A stretch of 64,000 nt of DNA from Liolophura sinensis (lineage: Eukaryota > Mollusca > Polyplacophora > Chitonida > Chitonidae), in the NCBI RefSeq assembly GCF_032854445.1, contig NC_088307.1, positions 23,261,953-23,325,952 on the forward strand. The letters are read 5' to 3'. Numbering within the stretch: the first letter of the stretch is position 1; each line of letters starts with the position of its first letter. This document shows positions 13,801 through 28,800 of the stretch, in pieces. The notes below the pieces were generated by a model that was not told the DNA's origin, did not search any database, and saw nothing but the letters and a program-made list of their open reading frames with translations. The translations under genes were made by a program, and so were the position numbers.

Positions 13801-16800
13801 TCTATCCTTTGGTTGAAATAAAAATGAACTTTTCCTGTTTACTATTAAGGTACAGAAGGAATGACAGTAACTGACAGCAAGCCAGAAAAAGCTAAAGGTG
13901 AGTGGTATTCTCTATCTGAGAATCCAGTTTGAAAAACTTCCTGCAAAGGCTTGAATGTGAATCCAATCTTTTATGACATGGGCTACAAACTATATCATAC
14001 TTTATTTTACATAAAACACCAATCAAACAAACAAATAAATTAAACAAATTATGTTTTACAAAGATGTTAATAAATTTAGCAAAGATTCTAAAATTTATGG
14101 AGGAAAATTATTTTACTTTTTGAAGGTTTGATATAGGTGTTGCAAAACTTACATGTAAGGATACCTGTATTTACTCCTAAATTTTTGCTGCTGTAATTCT
14201 TTCGCATGTTTGCAAGGTGTTTATGCACATTCTAAAAGCATTATTCTGTGTAGTGTAATAAAATTGTACTTTTTGTGAAGCCCTGAAAATGACCAGGTTT
14301 TGTTTCTCTTGTTTCTAAAACCAAATGAAAAAGTTGCTCTTTCATAGGTGAAAAGGTTGGGAAATTCAGACATTATATTAAAGAAATGGATTTTTTGATC
14401 ATAGCATTAAGGGGATGAATGTTTTCAAGCTTATAACCTGAATATTCTTAGCTTGTCTATTTCAGAATTTAAGAATTATCTGTAATTTTGACTGTTTTTT
14501 TTCTGCTTTGAAAATATCTATGTGTGTTTCAGTAAACATTATTCCAATGACAAATCTTAATCATGATTTAAAAATTGACACGTTATCGTTTTCAGAACCA
14601 TCAAAGGGTGGAGAAGATGTGATCAAAGCATCAACAAATAAAATTACTGGTGACAAAGGGAACAAATATTACAGTGAGGAATTAGATAAATCAAAAGGTG
14701 AGAAAGTTGGAACTTTTTTGTACAGGTAGTAAGTTTAGTAATAATGGCTTCTTTTTGTTGGAGTCCTGTATTTCACCTAAAGTTTCATAGAAAAAAATAT
14801 ACAACCTGAAGCGTATAAAAACCTTAAATGATAATTTTCACTTTTTCTGATAAGAAATTATTTAAACTTTACGAATAAGTGGGCTTATAAGGTGGATGCT
14901 TCAGTCAGAATCACACAAATTATGTCACTAGATAGATGCTAAGCTTTCAGAGATCTGGAACGTACAAAAATTGTTTTCACCTAAAACGCTTTCGTAGCCT
15001 TTGTTATCTGAGCAGTCTGATTTGATTACGACCACTAGTCCTTGACAAGTGAGATCAGTTCAGGTGAAGAGTTCAAACCCAGTTCCTGATGGTTTGGCAG
15101 CTGTAAAGTGTGGGAAGGTTTCTCCTCTGTGTAGCATAGTGCACGTTTTTCTCTTTGGCTCTGTTGCATTTCCTGTACCTTTAAACTCCCTTACAGTCAG
15201 AGGTAACGTAACGTGAAGAACATTTGTGATTTGTTGTTATTGGCATGGTGTACAAATTTTTTGAGGGTCTCCATGGCTCAAGTGTTACAGGAATGCGATC
15301 GCTACGAGTTCAAGTCAACCGGCTTCCGCTTAGATACATGAAAGGTCTGCCAGCAACCTGCCGATTGTCATGGGTTTCCTCCCTCCATAATGTTTGTCAT
15401 GGTCACATAAATAAAATAATCCTGAGTATGCTGTAAAACACCAATCAAATAAATAAATAATAATTCTTTATTTCTCAGCAGGAAAGACAGATATAAAGGC
15501 GACAGTTGAACCCAAAGTTAAAAGTTCCGAAGGAAAAACGGAGATAAAGGAAGTTATAGAGCCAGTAATAAAGAGTGAAAAAGATGCTATTACAGGCGAT
15601 AAAGGGAACAAATACTACAGTGCAGAGCTGGACAAGGGGATATCTGCTTCAGGTAATCAAAACATAATAATGTTTGTGTCTTTCAGAATGTTTCCTGCTT
15701 TATCCACAGGAATGTTCTTTATAACTTGCTCTGGAGGCCAGGTACAGATTTGACTGGGTGGCTGGCTGGAGTTGGTCATTTGTCTGGTATACAGAGTGTG
15801 GATTTATGTGTGAAGAGGATATAGAATGACATTTAACTTTAAAGTTACATGTAGTCAAAATATTCTCTGTCATATTTTTTGTACCTGCTTGAAACTCCCA
15901 GCTGAACTATAAATAATTGCTTTTACCCAAATTTGTACTTCAACCCCCATTCAACCAGCTGCAGTGCAGTTCAGCCAGTCACTGAGCAGAGAGATGATTG
16001 GCTAAGCACTGAATGAGGAACCCCGCCCCTCCTGCCAGTCAACGAGAACCATCCATGCGGAATGGATGCCAAGATCTCTGCTGAAGATTTGTAATATTCA
16101 CCCGACGATACCAAGGAGTACATCGAACACAAAATACAAAGCCTCCTGATGCAAAATTCAGTTGAGAAGGACTCCAACAACGGGAGATTTCTTTTTAACT
16201 GTTGTATTGTACATTGATTAACTAAGTGATTCAGTGAGTGAGTTCTGAAACAATAATGCAAAACTCAGATGACTTTACAATAAGAAACGTCAAAATTAAA
16301 CCGAAACAAAAATAAAACCACACAAAAATGTTATGGCGTCATTCAGTGTCTAGTAAACATTTAAAATTGAAATTAATTTCATTTATATTTAAATATTAAA
16401 CATTACAAGTTAGCGCAATAATTTAAGCTTTAAGAATTTAATGAAACTTTGGAAATATTTTTCAATTCACATAGAATACATACATAGTAAATGCTTGACT
16501 AATCAAGCAACAGATAAGGTATTATAACCAAAAATGGGTTACTCATTACTTGGAATATCGCAGAAATATTAACTCTCAAAATGCACATTTACCTATAAAT
16601 TGTTATTAATAAACATTAATAAACAATCATATATCACAGTTAAAGCGATCATCACATTCCATCCATCACAGTAAAAGCGATCATCATATTCCATCCATCA
16701 CAGTAAAAGCGATCATCACATTCCATCCATCACAGTGAAAGCGATCATTACATTCCATCCATCACAGTAAAAGCAATCATCACATTCCATCCATCACAGT

Positions 16801-19800
16801 AAAAGCGATCATCACATTCCATCCATCACAGTAAAAGCGATCATCACATTCCATCCATCACAGTAAAAGCGATCATCACATTCCATCCATCACAGTAAAA
16901 GTGATCATCACATTCCATCCATCACAGTAAAAGCGGTCATCACATTCCATCCATCACAGTAAAAGCGATCATCATATTCCATCCATCACAGTAAAAGCGA
17001 TCATCACATTCCATCCATCACAGTGAAAGCGATCATTACATTCCATCCATCACAGTAAAAGCGATCATCACATTCCATCCATCACAGTAAAAGCGATCAT
17101 CACATTCCATCCATCACAGTAAAAGCAATCATCACATTCCATCCATCACAGTAAAAGCCATCATCACATTCCATCCATCACAGTAAAAACGATCATCACA
17201 TTCCATCCATCACAGTAAAAGCGGTCATCACATTCCATCTATCACAGTAAAAGCGATCATCACATTCCATCCATCACAGTAAAAGCGATCATCACATTCC
17301 ATCCATCACAGTAAAAGCGATCATCACATTCCATCCATCACAGTAAAAGCGATCATTACATTCCATCGAAATCATTGATATGATACATATAGCATTCAGT
17401 CCCCCAGCTGATGTTTGTTTACAAACATGAAGATGGTCTAGCCCACATTAGGGGTGATAGATTGGTCTTTTATTTCAAAATTTCTCAAACATTTAAACCT
17501 TAGGAACATATCTTTCTACTTTTTCGGCTGTATAAAAACCATTCCAAAACACACAAAATAAATCTAATTGAATAAATGCAACTAGATGGAGGTAACAGAT
17601 ATATTCAAATCTGTACACCCGACACAAAAATGGACTGGCTGCCAAAATGAGGCAATTTTCAAAGCCTAAAAATGTACTAGAATGACAACGAAATTAGAGA
17701 TAAATATGACAATTTGTCCATTCTATTTCACCCACATTGCAACAGTAATGCCATTTTATATCAGTATGTCAAAATTACCTAATGATTGGATCACTAGTAA
17801 AACATGTTGAACTGGGTTGTAAAGCCCTTCAAATAAGATGCGTATCCATATTGTCAGCTTGCTCAAGCAGGAGTGAGCATCAAGATTTTGGCTTGCTAAC
17901 ACGGAAAAGCGTCACGGGAGATATATGATGGGATCAGTTAGAAGCCAGACAGGTACACAGGCATTACGCAACACCTCCTGATTGTTGTAAAGCTGTTGAT
18001 TTTATGTATCTGCTTCGTCCTGAACCTAAGGAACCAAATCTTCCCACCTAAAGGAACCCAAGCTTCCCACCCAATAAATCCAATTTTTCCACCCAAAGGA
18101 ACTGAATTTGCTTTTCTAGAAAATATGTTCTCTGATTTTAAAGACAACCAATTTAAAGGGTCAGTGATCACAGAAATGAAAACTTGCCTAAAGATTTCAT
18201 CTCTTTCCCGGTAAGATGAAAGAAAGGATTTGTCTGTGAATATTGAAATTTATTATCCACCCAAGGATATAAAGAACTTAAAGCATAGGGACATTTTCAC
18301 TAATGGAAAACTAATAAAAAGGAAACCTCCCTGTACTCCGAATTTCCCTGTCACCCCAGAATCCAAAACAGCGGACACCAAGCAGGCTTTTCCTGATGCA
18401 TGTGCTATTTTGAAGTTCCCTCACCCTAAACAGTATTGATGTCACTTAAATTTTTCCTGAACCAGTGTGTCCTACCCTGAAGTCATCACCCACAAGAGGC
18501 CTTTGACCCTTGCACACGCAGCTGCACCATTGACAGGATTCTCATGTGTGTAATTCATGTGCTGTAAATATCATATACCATGTTGACAGATGAATCTGGG
18601 GAGGGTTCTGAAGAAGATAGTGAAGATACATCAGAAAGTGAAAGTGAAAGTGATGCCAATGGTGGTGGTGTTGCACAACAGCAGGCAGATAAAGAAACCA
18701 ACCCCATTGAGCATACTGATGTGATAAGTGAAACGGAAAGGGTTCTTGACACTGTGGATGAGGTACCAGAAAACGAGGCTTCTGAAACTGACAGTGGTAA
18801 GGAGGAATATCCTGATGATGATAGAGGATCAAATGCCCTTGATGAAACTGATGAAAAGAAGGAAGTTGGCGAGAAACGTATGGACACTGATACAGCTGAG
18901 CAAGATGAAGTTAAAACAGACATGGGAGAGATTGGAAATGATGAATCCCATACTGCTGATGGTGGCTATGTTTTTAATGCTGCTGGCGATGCGAGTGTTG
19001 ATAATGATGCTCAGAGCAATGAAGTTTCACCTCCAAGTGACAGCGCTGGAAAATCTACCCACCCTGCAGATAATGACACAACTTCTCACCCACAGGATGA
19101 AGTTGGCTACACTCTTTCCTCCCAGGATCAAGTGATGGATGAACCACCTAAAGAAGGTGTCTACAATATGTAATGCAAGCAATAACACTTAAAGAATTTG
19201 TTTCAATTTTACATGTAATTTGGGCTTTATGTCTTTCACAGCTTATTTTATCATGCCACATAAGTTCTGTAGTGTCTCAAATCTGTGACTTTTTATTTAT
19301 ATTGCTGACTCTTCAGGATTTTCTTCCATAAAAGACTTCTATAACTATGGTATAAGGTATAATTCATTGTCATTGGTTCTGACAAATGGAATTACCCTGA
19401 ATCTTCAAACTTTTTCAACCACCTCAGCAACCAGTATTTTGAAACATTTTGAGAGAACTATGGAGTGTAAAGAAATAATCGGCACAGAGTTATAAAACTT
19501 GCATCTTTAGTGACACAAACAAATAACTTTTTGGCTTCATTTTCGTAATAAATGTCTGCAAAAATAATACTGACAAAAGTGCTGTAGCTGTTATAGTATA
19601 TATCAATGTTTCCCCTTCATATTAACCTGCACAGCTGCAGAAGAGACAAACGCTGCACCTGAGGAACAGGCCCAAACAGAAACCAAGGAGCTTAGTCACT
19701 CTGGCCGCTCCGATGAAATAACGATTAAAGGTGAAGCTGATGAGGAAAGCCAAACTTCAGAAGATGACCAGAATGATACAGATCCTGGAGAAAAGGAGAA

Positions 19801-22800
19801 CAGAGAAAAAGGAGTAGCTGAAAATACTGTAAAAAGTGAAATAGGTGGGGGATGATTCAGACCAAGAGGCAGTAGCAAGTTTAGTTACACCTAAACACCA
19901 GCTTATAATTTTAGAACTTTTGAGCCTCTGATCTTTCCTTTCTGCACTTTGTCCACATGTAATATTTCTACCATTAAAAAAATCAGTATGAAGCATCATT
20001 AATGTTACAATTTAATTGCTTGGAAAATAAGATAAATTAAATCCTTCTTTATTTACTTAACTTGAATCTTAATTCAACTTAACTTGAATATAAAATTGAT
20101 TGAATGCGTATATTCTGCACTTTTGACCTTAACCACCAAGGTCATTTGACTTCACAGTTTCATGTCCTTACATCACCATGTTATGTGTTACCCAAGCTAC
20201 CTACCCTATTTCTGTGTTCATTAGAATCTAATCTGTTGTTCTGATATTCACGATCTCACTTAATAAAGCTTTGTGTTGTTTCACCTAATTCCGGAATGTT
20301 CTTGCCAAGACGCTTGTTTCTGGCAGAACCAGACAATTCCAGGTGGCATCGTTCCCTATCCAACAGAGGAATCTCCTGAACCACAACAAGAATTACTTGT
20401 ACCCTGTCTTTACCAATTATAGGAATAAGCTTTGTGTTGTTTGCTTACACTGTTGCACAACCCCCAAACCCTTGGTTGTTGTTAAAAAGCCACTGGATGT
20501 TACACTTCTCTAACCAAGGAAAGGAGGACGTTACCATGCCACCACAAGAACTGGACACGTTCTACCTTAACCTGGCGTAAAACCAAGCTTCATGTGTGCC
20601 CCGTGGCATGTACGTGTACAATACCAAATCTTGAAATGTTGTTGGAGAAATAGACACTTTTTTTTTCTGAAACCCAATGTCTCCCTTCCTTAACCAACAG
20701 AAGGACCACCATCCCAAACCACAACAAGAACTGCATGTTCCTTGCCTTTACAAGTTGTAGAAACAAGCTTTGTCATGTTTGTTTGTGACACAACACCTAA
20801 TAGTGAACTGTTGTTGAAACTGCACCTGATTGTTCCTGAAACCAGATGACACCCTTCCCGGCAACCTACAAGAGAACCACATGTGCCTTCCCTAACCACA
20901 CCTCCAGCAAGCTCCCTCCTTGCTTGTTGACTAATATCACAATCTCTGAATCTTCTTGAATGTCTTTCAAGACTCTCCACCCAGCAGCACGCAGAGTCCA
21001 CCTGTCTCCAGTATGGACTATGATGCGCCATTTGAAGGGCAGTCCATTGTAAAGGAGGAAACTTCTTCGGAAGAAGAACCTGTTCAGAAAGAGGAGCCCT
21101 CTGATGCTCACCACGTAGAAGAACCTTTGGCATCAGCAGAACCTTTTGCGCAAGAAAAACCTTCAGAGAAAGGGGATTCTCTTGCAACTGCTGAAGATGT
21201 GCCTAGTGAGAATGGAGTGTCAGAAGAAGGTGGAGTGTTCCACACAAATTCATGATGTGTAGTTTTGCAATCTTGAAATGTTACTTTTATATCACCGTTG
21301 TCTTGTGGTCAGTTCCAGCCTTGACATTCTTGATTTATCAAAAGAGCTGCCTGCATAGTTTTTTTTTCCAAATTTAAAGCATTTGCAAAAAAAAGGAAGT
21401 TGACAGAATTGTCCTTAGGTTCAAGCTCTTTGGTTATGGCTTGTGTGTCTGCATGATGAACGCAGCTGTTTTGCTTACAATGTGTATATTTAATTAATAT
21501 TTGATTAAATGTTTGAAGATGGAGAGAATCTCTGGCTTGAGGAGAAAAATCCTATGGAAGTAAAATTCCCTAATGGACTTTCACTCAGCAAAGCCAATAC
21601 ACTAATCTTATAATCAGCTGTGTACGTACTGTGAAAAACAGTATTGTGCATGTCTATTACAAATACTGCAACACAGGGAAATATAGCTTCCAGAAAGCTG
21701 ATTCGTCAGAAAGTTGTACATTTCCCTGATTGTTTATTGGAATTCAACAATATTCAAGCAAATAAAGAGGCACTGTGCAGTGAGGGATACAGTTCGATAC
21801 AAGCCACTTAAAACATGGCTATTATTATGTAAATCTATATTTTGTATATTGTAGACAAATCCAAAAAGGATGCATCAAAAGAAGACAAGAAAGCTGAAAA
21901 TCAAGATCATGCAGGTGAGTGTGGCGTTTGGTATTTCAGCATCTGTGTGATACAAAAGTTTATGGTATAATATATGAGCAACCTTTCTTTCTTTAGTTCC
22001 CACAAGGCTATTTCATAAGTTTTGCATTCCTAACATGACTGATGAACCTAAGCAATAAAGGCAGAGACTTTATGTGGCACATAAGACTTCAGTTGCAAAA
22101 TGATTTTATAGGGGCCTTTATAGGGGCCGAGGAGCTAGAGTGCTAGCACGGCACAAGGCCTGTCACCAGTGTGGTCGCTGTGAGTTCCAGTACAGTGCAT
22201 GCTGTCTGTTTCTCTAGTTGTAAATGTATGTGTATCTGGATAGGCCTTCCCCCAGACTTTGTCCAGTTTCCTTGTATCATAATGTTGGCCAACATTGTGT
22301 ATAAAGTGAGGTACATGTATTATTTAGAGGTGTAATTAATAATAATAACACCAATACAAACAAATACATAGAAATCGATTTCAAAATTTTGTAAAATGGC
22401 TGGCATCATATGCCATTGCTGTGATCTTTAATCTTGCAAATTTGAAATGTTACTTTTAGATCACAATTGTCTTGTACCGTCAGTCACAACCTTGACATTC
22501 TGACAGTAGTATTTACTTCGAAAAATGAAGACTTTTCAATTGTTTGAGAAATATTTGTCTGGTGTTGGTAAGAAGACCCTCATTCTCTCGTGGTGGACTC
22601 ACTTAGATTTTGTGTTTTACATCATTAAGGCTTTTCCTCCGCTGAAATAGAGGCCATGTTGTTTGGTTCCTCAACCAGCGGGTCTAAGAAACCTTTGCAA
22701 GCTGAAAAGCAAGCTGGGAAGGTAGTCGAACCCCTAGTGGCAAGCTCAGCTGCAGGTGTCAGCATGGGAGGTAACCCTTACCATGCTGAGAAGCTCGACA

Positions 22801-25800
22801 AAAAAGGCAAAGAGGAAGTCCCTGTAGAGGTGATAGAACCAATGATTGCCAGCTCGACAACTGCCTCATATTTAGGCGCCAAACCATCGGGAAGGGGAGA
22901 CAAATCTGGTGATTATATGCCTCGACCTGAAGTATATATGTAATTGGTGTAGGCTCAAATGCAGATCATATACATTCTCTTGTGCTTTGGTTTGGGTATT
23001 ACATGGGTGTATGCTTATCTAATTTACTATATCAATACTAGATGCATATTCTCTAGGTGCACTGTGTACTGGCATCACTGACCTAGCATTACATTTTTTT
23101 TTTTTTTTTTGCAATTTACATAATTTTGGGGCATCTGCTCATATGGTTTATGTATGTGATTTGAAGATTAATAATATGTAAAAGACAGCAAAAAAAAAAA
23201 AAAAAAATACTCAGTCAAAGATTGGCATCTTTGCCAGTAACGTGCAGATGGATTTGGGTTTCCCTCAGGTTCTCTCACGGTAAAAGTGAAAATATTATAG
23301 AGTATGCATGCATGGCATGAAACATTAAATGAAATAAATAAATTTGCCTACTTAAATATATTTACATGTATATGTAATGCCTGGAGCTGGTTTCGCCTGG
23401 GATTAAGATTAATCCCAGGTTTCACAAAGCATGCTTGATAGTGATAAATAGGCCTTTATAGCTATGTGCACTTTATACCTCCACAGCATATGTTGTCATG
23501 GTACCGGTTGTTAAGGGTTTACTTAGCTAAGTGTGCTTTCTGATACTGACTGCAGGACTCCCAATTTGCAAATGGCTTTCATCATTCATTTCAGACTTTT
23601 CATATGGCTCAGAACAAATTACAATTAATACGAAGTTTAGGCACTAAACAATTTAAGACAGCTTCGTATCTCAGAAGCTTATGATTGAGTAATGATGACA
23701 TAAAGATTAGCTGCTTTCTGCTGTGGATACACATTTCCAGGTCCAAAAAAAAAGAAAAAAACACAACGCATTATGTATATGTTTGGCTAGAGAGGCCTTT
23801 ATTTTGGTTAAGGTTTTGTGTAACGTGTACACATTTGTACCGTCCTGCTTCTAACCCTGTGCATAAAAGCTAGTTATCTCCCCTTACTTCTAAACACTTG
23901 TGCTTTGTTTTAAACTGCTTAATGGATTTGTTTTTATTAGAATTCTTCCAAAAACAATTTTTACATGTACAGAGGTCATGACCATGAAGATATACTAGTA
24001 GTTTGCTTTATCTTTACAAACACTGCTAGCTTCCTTTAGGTCGTGCTCAGAAAGTATGTTCCTATTTTTAACATGATCCATAGATACATGTATTTACTTC
24101 GTGTATGTTACATATATGTCATGGTTTGGGGCCCTGGGGCCACTTTCACAAAGCGGGGTACGATATTTATTTATCGTACATTTGACATACGATATTTTGT
24201 ACGTCAAAATTAACATACCGTTGTCTCACATGTGTGATATCGCACAAGTACTACATCTTTGTGAAAGTGGTTCCTGGTTATTTGACGGCGTCTGCGTTAG
24301 TACGCTGATCAGTCACATGTGGCTGAATCATTTGCCAGTATACCCTGAATGACCTGAAATTTCGCCCATAAAAGTGCATTTTTAGAGGCAAATAAATGTC
24401 ACAAAATATTATTTCTTATGCTGAAACTTACATTTTTCCAGTAGAATATCATCCCATGTTCCAAGAAAACCTCAAAACATCTTTTAAAATCAATAGAACT
24501 CTCAGAATCAGGAAAAATGGGCAAGTTAGTCATGGACGAAATGGTTGGTCATTTAGGGTATCCTTATCTTGAAGTCCTCTGTAAACGGTGAATTATTCAT
24601 TACACATGTAGTGATGATCCTTTGTTATTAAGCTGACTTCAACCAGTAAACAGCACTACTGTTATTCTTCAACCTTTTCACATGTTTTGATGCTGTTTAT
24701 TCATGCAGATTCTGATGGCACTATTCTGTGTAGACTGATAAAATTATACTTTTTGTGAAGCCCTGAAACTGACCAACCCAAGCAGTGTAGTTTTGTCTCC
24801 AAAATTAAGTGAAGCGTACACAAAACTGGTCTGAAGCTTGTCCTTTGTGTGTGTGAAAGGGTTGAGGAATTAGTGTATATGTACTTAGCATTATGTCATC
24901 TGTATGTATGCCCATGTGAGATCATTTGGTGTTACATGAAGTAAACAGAGTCATTTGCATACCATATGCATGTACAGAGCAACTCCTAATCAGCTGATGA
25001 TGGTAATATATTTTCTGTAAAATGTCCATTTTAGGTTTTCTACTGAAATATTTGTCATCCTTTTAAGAAAATATATGAAAGACAAATAGGTATAAATTGA
25101 AACAAAGTGTAGATATATACCTTCGAAGGGTACAAACTGCTATTATAGTAATGACAATTTTTTAGTTTGAAATCTTTATGTTAAAAAGTGCCTGCTTTGT
25201 TAATGCCAGTGACACATTTACCTGTGGTGATATGATGTTGTTTTAAAATCATTCTTTTCATGGAATACCAGTAAGATATAACTTTGATAAACTTTTCAAC
25301 ATTTTTGGGGAAAAACTTTAAAACTTTACTTTCAGAGGTTTCAGCAAATAACTTTATTTCAACAGATAAAAAGCCTGTGTCTGAACCAGAGCTAAAGAAA
25401 TCCAGTGGCAAGATCACTGGTGATAAGGGTAATCGTTACCATGGTGACAAACTGGACAAGTCCACAGGTAATAGTGGGGGAGGACTGGTGTTCGTTTGAA
25501 CAATTCAGGGCTTCAAAAAATCTGATTTGGACAGACCCTTTGCTTAAATTTTCTATTAATAGTTTTGACACCTTTAAAATTCCAATGTAAACTGCTGTCT
25601 TACAAAATTGGCATAGCGGCATAGATATTCATTCCATATTCCAAGGAATATTCAAGCAATTCTATAAAGTTCTCTGTACTTAATTGAGCGTTACATGACT
25701 TAAGGAAGTTTCTTTATTAATGATTAGTTAATTAGGCCTGAGAAAATGTGTGGAAGAATTGTGGTTTATTTGAAGTTACAAATTATTAAGTACAGTTGAT

Positions 25801-28800
25801 AATTTCACAGGCATTGTTGAAGTGTTTAAATAGATTGAGAAAGTCTTTTGTTTTATCCGAGTAAATCGGGTAATAAACCTGTCTGTTCAAAAACTCATAG
25901 AACACATGTGTATACTTGCAACAGTTGTGGAGCCTCTCTTTGGTAAATCTACTGCTCATGTGACTGGTGACAAGGGCAACCGTTACCATAGCAACAAGTT
26001 AGACCAATCATCTCCAGGCAAAGGTGATAACCTTACTTAAACGCAATTTTCTTTACATGGTAATGGTGAAATGCAAAATTACCAAAGGATTGACCTTTTG
26101 TTGACCTTTCGGGTGTCAGCCTTACAGGCACATGTATTTCACATATTCCATAAGGTACATTTGCATTTTCATGTATTATAAGCTTTTTGATTGGATGGCA
26201 TTTCAATTTAATTTTTTTTCTTTTATTTTACTCGATATAGTTACCACTATGTATTTATTAATTTAGTTCTTGTCTAATTTAGTATATATATTTATTTCTG
26301 GATTTTTATTACCATAACTATAATTTTAGGGCATTTTAAATTTTACTTGGTTGGAACATGCATGTCTTCACCTTTGACTTTTTTTGTTTATTATTTATTT
26401 CTTGTTTCTCTGTTGTGATTCTGAAAACAAAATTATTAGTCCAAAGTGCCACAGATAGTGAGGTTATGATCTGTAACTTTTTTCACCTATCATATTATCA
26501 GAAAAGCCACAAGCCGCACCAGTAGTAGAAACAATGAGTACCAGCTCAGCAGGGGGTGGGCTTAGCGCAACCCCAGGGCATGCCCCGGGAGTGTCGTCTA
26601 CCAAGCCCATCCCCGTGGAGGAACCCATGATGGTGGCCAAGTCAGGCTCCGTGTCTATGGCAGGTACAACTTGAAACACAAACAACATTTTACGTTGCAA
26701 TCATTGACTACATACATTAATAACTAGGCTCTAATGAGCAAGTCTTTCCCATCTGATTGGATACATGTAGCTCCATTGCTGGAGCTATGGGGCCATGCAC
26801 CCTGTCTTGACTTGAGCCAGTATTTTCACTGTCGAGATTTATCGGTGTTGGAAATGACATCTCCTTGATGTATTCTCTGACAATGATAACAAATTACTTC
26901 TCTTTACAAGTGACAAGATTTACTTTCATTTTACACAAAACAACATACAAAATTTACATTTATCTCTTTCTTTATGTAGCGAGATGTAAGTTACAAGACT
27001 CACTTCCTGTTGTGTTCAACAGTAAACAAATTACACCCCATGTAACAAGCTTTTTTTTTTCATGATCAAAACTTTGCTGTAACATGTACTGTAACATGTA
27101 CTGTAACGTACTGTAAATAAAAATAGCAGTTGATGGGAAAGTGCATCCATTATTGAATTTTCAGCTAAAAGATAATAACTATTCAGCCCCTCAATAATTT
27201 TTAGCTGTAAATTTCTTAATTAACATCATAAAAATATACATGTGATTGAAAAGACTCTCTCAACTGTGTGATTTTAACTTGGAGGGCTTTATGTGTATAG
27301 CATCATATGATGTGTGTTCAATACTATGATTGGTTCAATACCAATCAATCAATCAATCAATCATTGTCCCAATCGATTCCTGTCCCATGTGTTTCTAGCG
27401 CAGCCTGTTAGTGTCTCAAAAATCTCGAAGTCCAAAGATCACCCTACAGGAGATAAAGGGAATGTGTATCATTCCGCTAAGCTGGACCAGAGTAACAAAG
27501 ACAAAGGTATCACCAACATACCTGTATATACCAGGTGTTATATAGTCATGGGCTTGTAGAGGTAACTCTATTGGTACTAACTCATTACACATCAACATAC
27601 CTGTATATACCAGGTGTTATATAGTCATGGGCTTGTAGAGGTAACTCTATCGGTACTAACTCATTACACATCAACATACCTGTATATACCAGGTGTTATA
27701 TAGTCATGGGCATGTAAAGGTAACTCTAGTGGTACTAACTCATTACACATTAACATACCTGAATATACCAGGTGTTATATAGTCATGGGCTTGTAGAGGT
27801 AACTCTATTGGTACTAACTCATTACACATCATCATACCTGTATATACCAGGTGTTATATAGTCATGGGCTTGTAGAGGTAACTCTAGTGGTACTAACTCA
27901 TTACACATCAACATACCTGTATATACCAGGTGTTATATAGTCATGGGCTTGTAGAGGTAACTCTATCGGTACTAACTCATTACACATCAACATACCTGTA
28001 TATACCAGGTGTTATATAGTCATGGGCATGTAAAGGTAACTCTAGTGGTACTAACTCATTACACATTAACATACCTGAATATACCAGGTGTTATATAGTC
28101 ATGGGCTTGTAGAGGTAACTCTATTGGTACTAACTCATTACACATCATCATACCTGTATATACCAGGTGTTATATAGTCATGGGCTTGTAGAGGTAACTC
28201 TATTGGTACTAACTCATTACACATCAACATACCTGTATATACCAGGTGTTATATAGTCATGGGCTTGTAGAGGTAACTCTATCGGTACTAACTCATTACA
28301 CATCAACATACCTGTATATACCAGGTGTTATATAGTCATGGGCATGTAAAGGTAACTCTAGTGGTACTAACTCATTACACATTAACATACCTGAATATAC
28401 CAGGTGTTATATAGTCATGGGCTTGTAGAGGTAACTCTATTGGTACTAACTCATTACACATCATCATACCTGTATATACCATGTGTTATATAGTCATGGG
28501 CTTGTAGAGGTAACTCTATTGGTACTAACTCATTACACATCAACATACTGTATATACCAGGTGTTATATTTTCATGGGCTTGTAGAGGTAACTCTATTGG
28601 TACTAACTCATTACACATCATCATACCTGTATATACCAGGTGTTATATTGTCATCGGCTTGTAGAGGTAACTCTAGAGGTACAAACTCATTACACATCAA
28701 CATACCTGTATATACCAGGTGTTATATTGTCATGGGCTTGTAGAGGTAACTCTATTGGTACTAACTCATTACACATCAACATACCTGTATATACCAGGTG

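Larger units (their letters stand above)
22909..25365 (+). other. FKBP15: FKBP15 intron with MITEs and a SINE relic
   Basis: Contents: a SINE A relic (23200-23345), a palindrome (cctgggattaa, then ttaatcccagg, near 23397-23420), a MITE (24134-24274) and a family E MITE (24662-24873). No exon in phase 1 was found in the rest. Confidence 0.6.

Noticed and set aside
16632-17370. Regular 32-bp repeats resembling a CRISPR array
   Set aside because: The units are contiguous with no unique spacers, and the context is an intron of an animal gene. It is a satellite.
17938-18439. Pro-rich ORFs (FPPKGTQ, IFPPKGTE and others) before exon 18590
   Set aside because: They do not have an acceptor and donor pair in phase 1, and stops interrupt the stretch. 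They may be relics of coding-like repeats but cannot be supported as exons.
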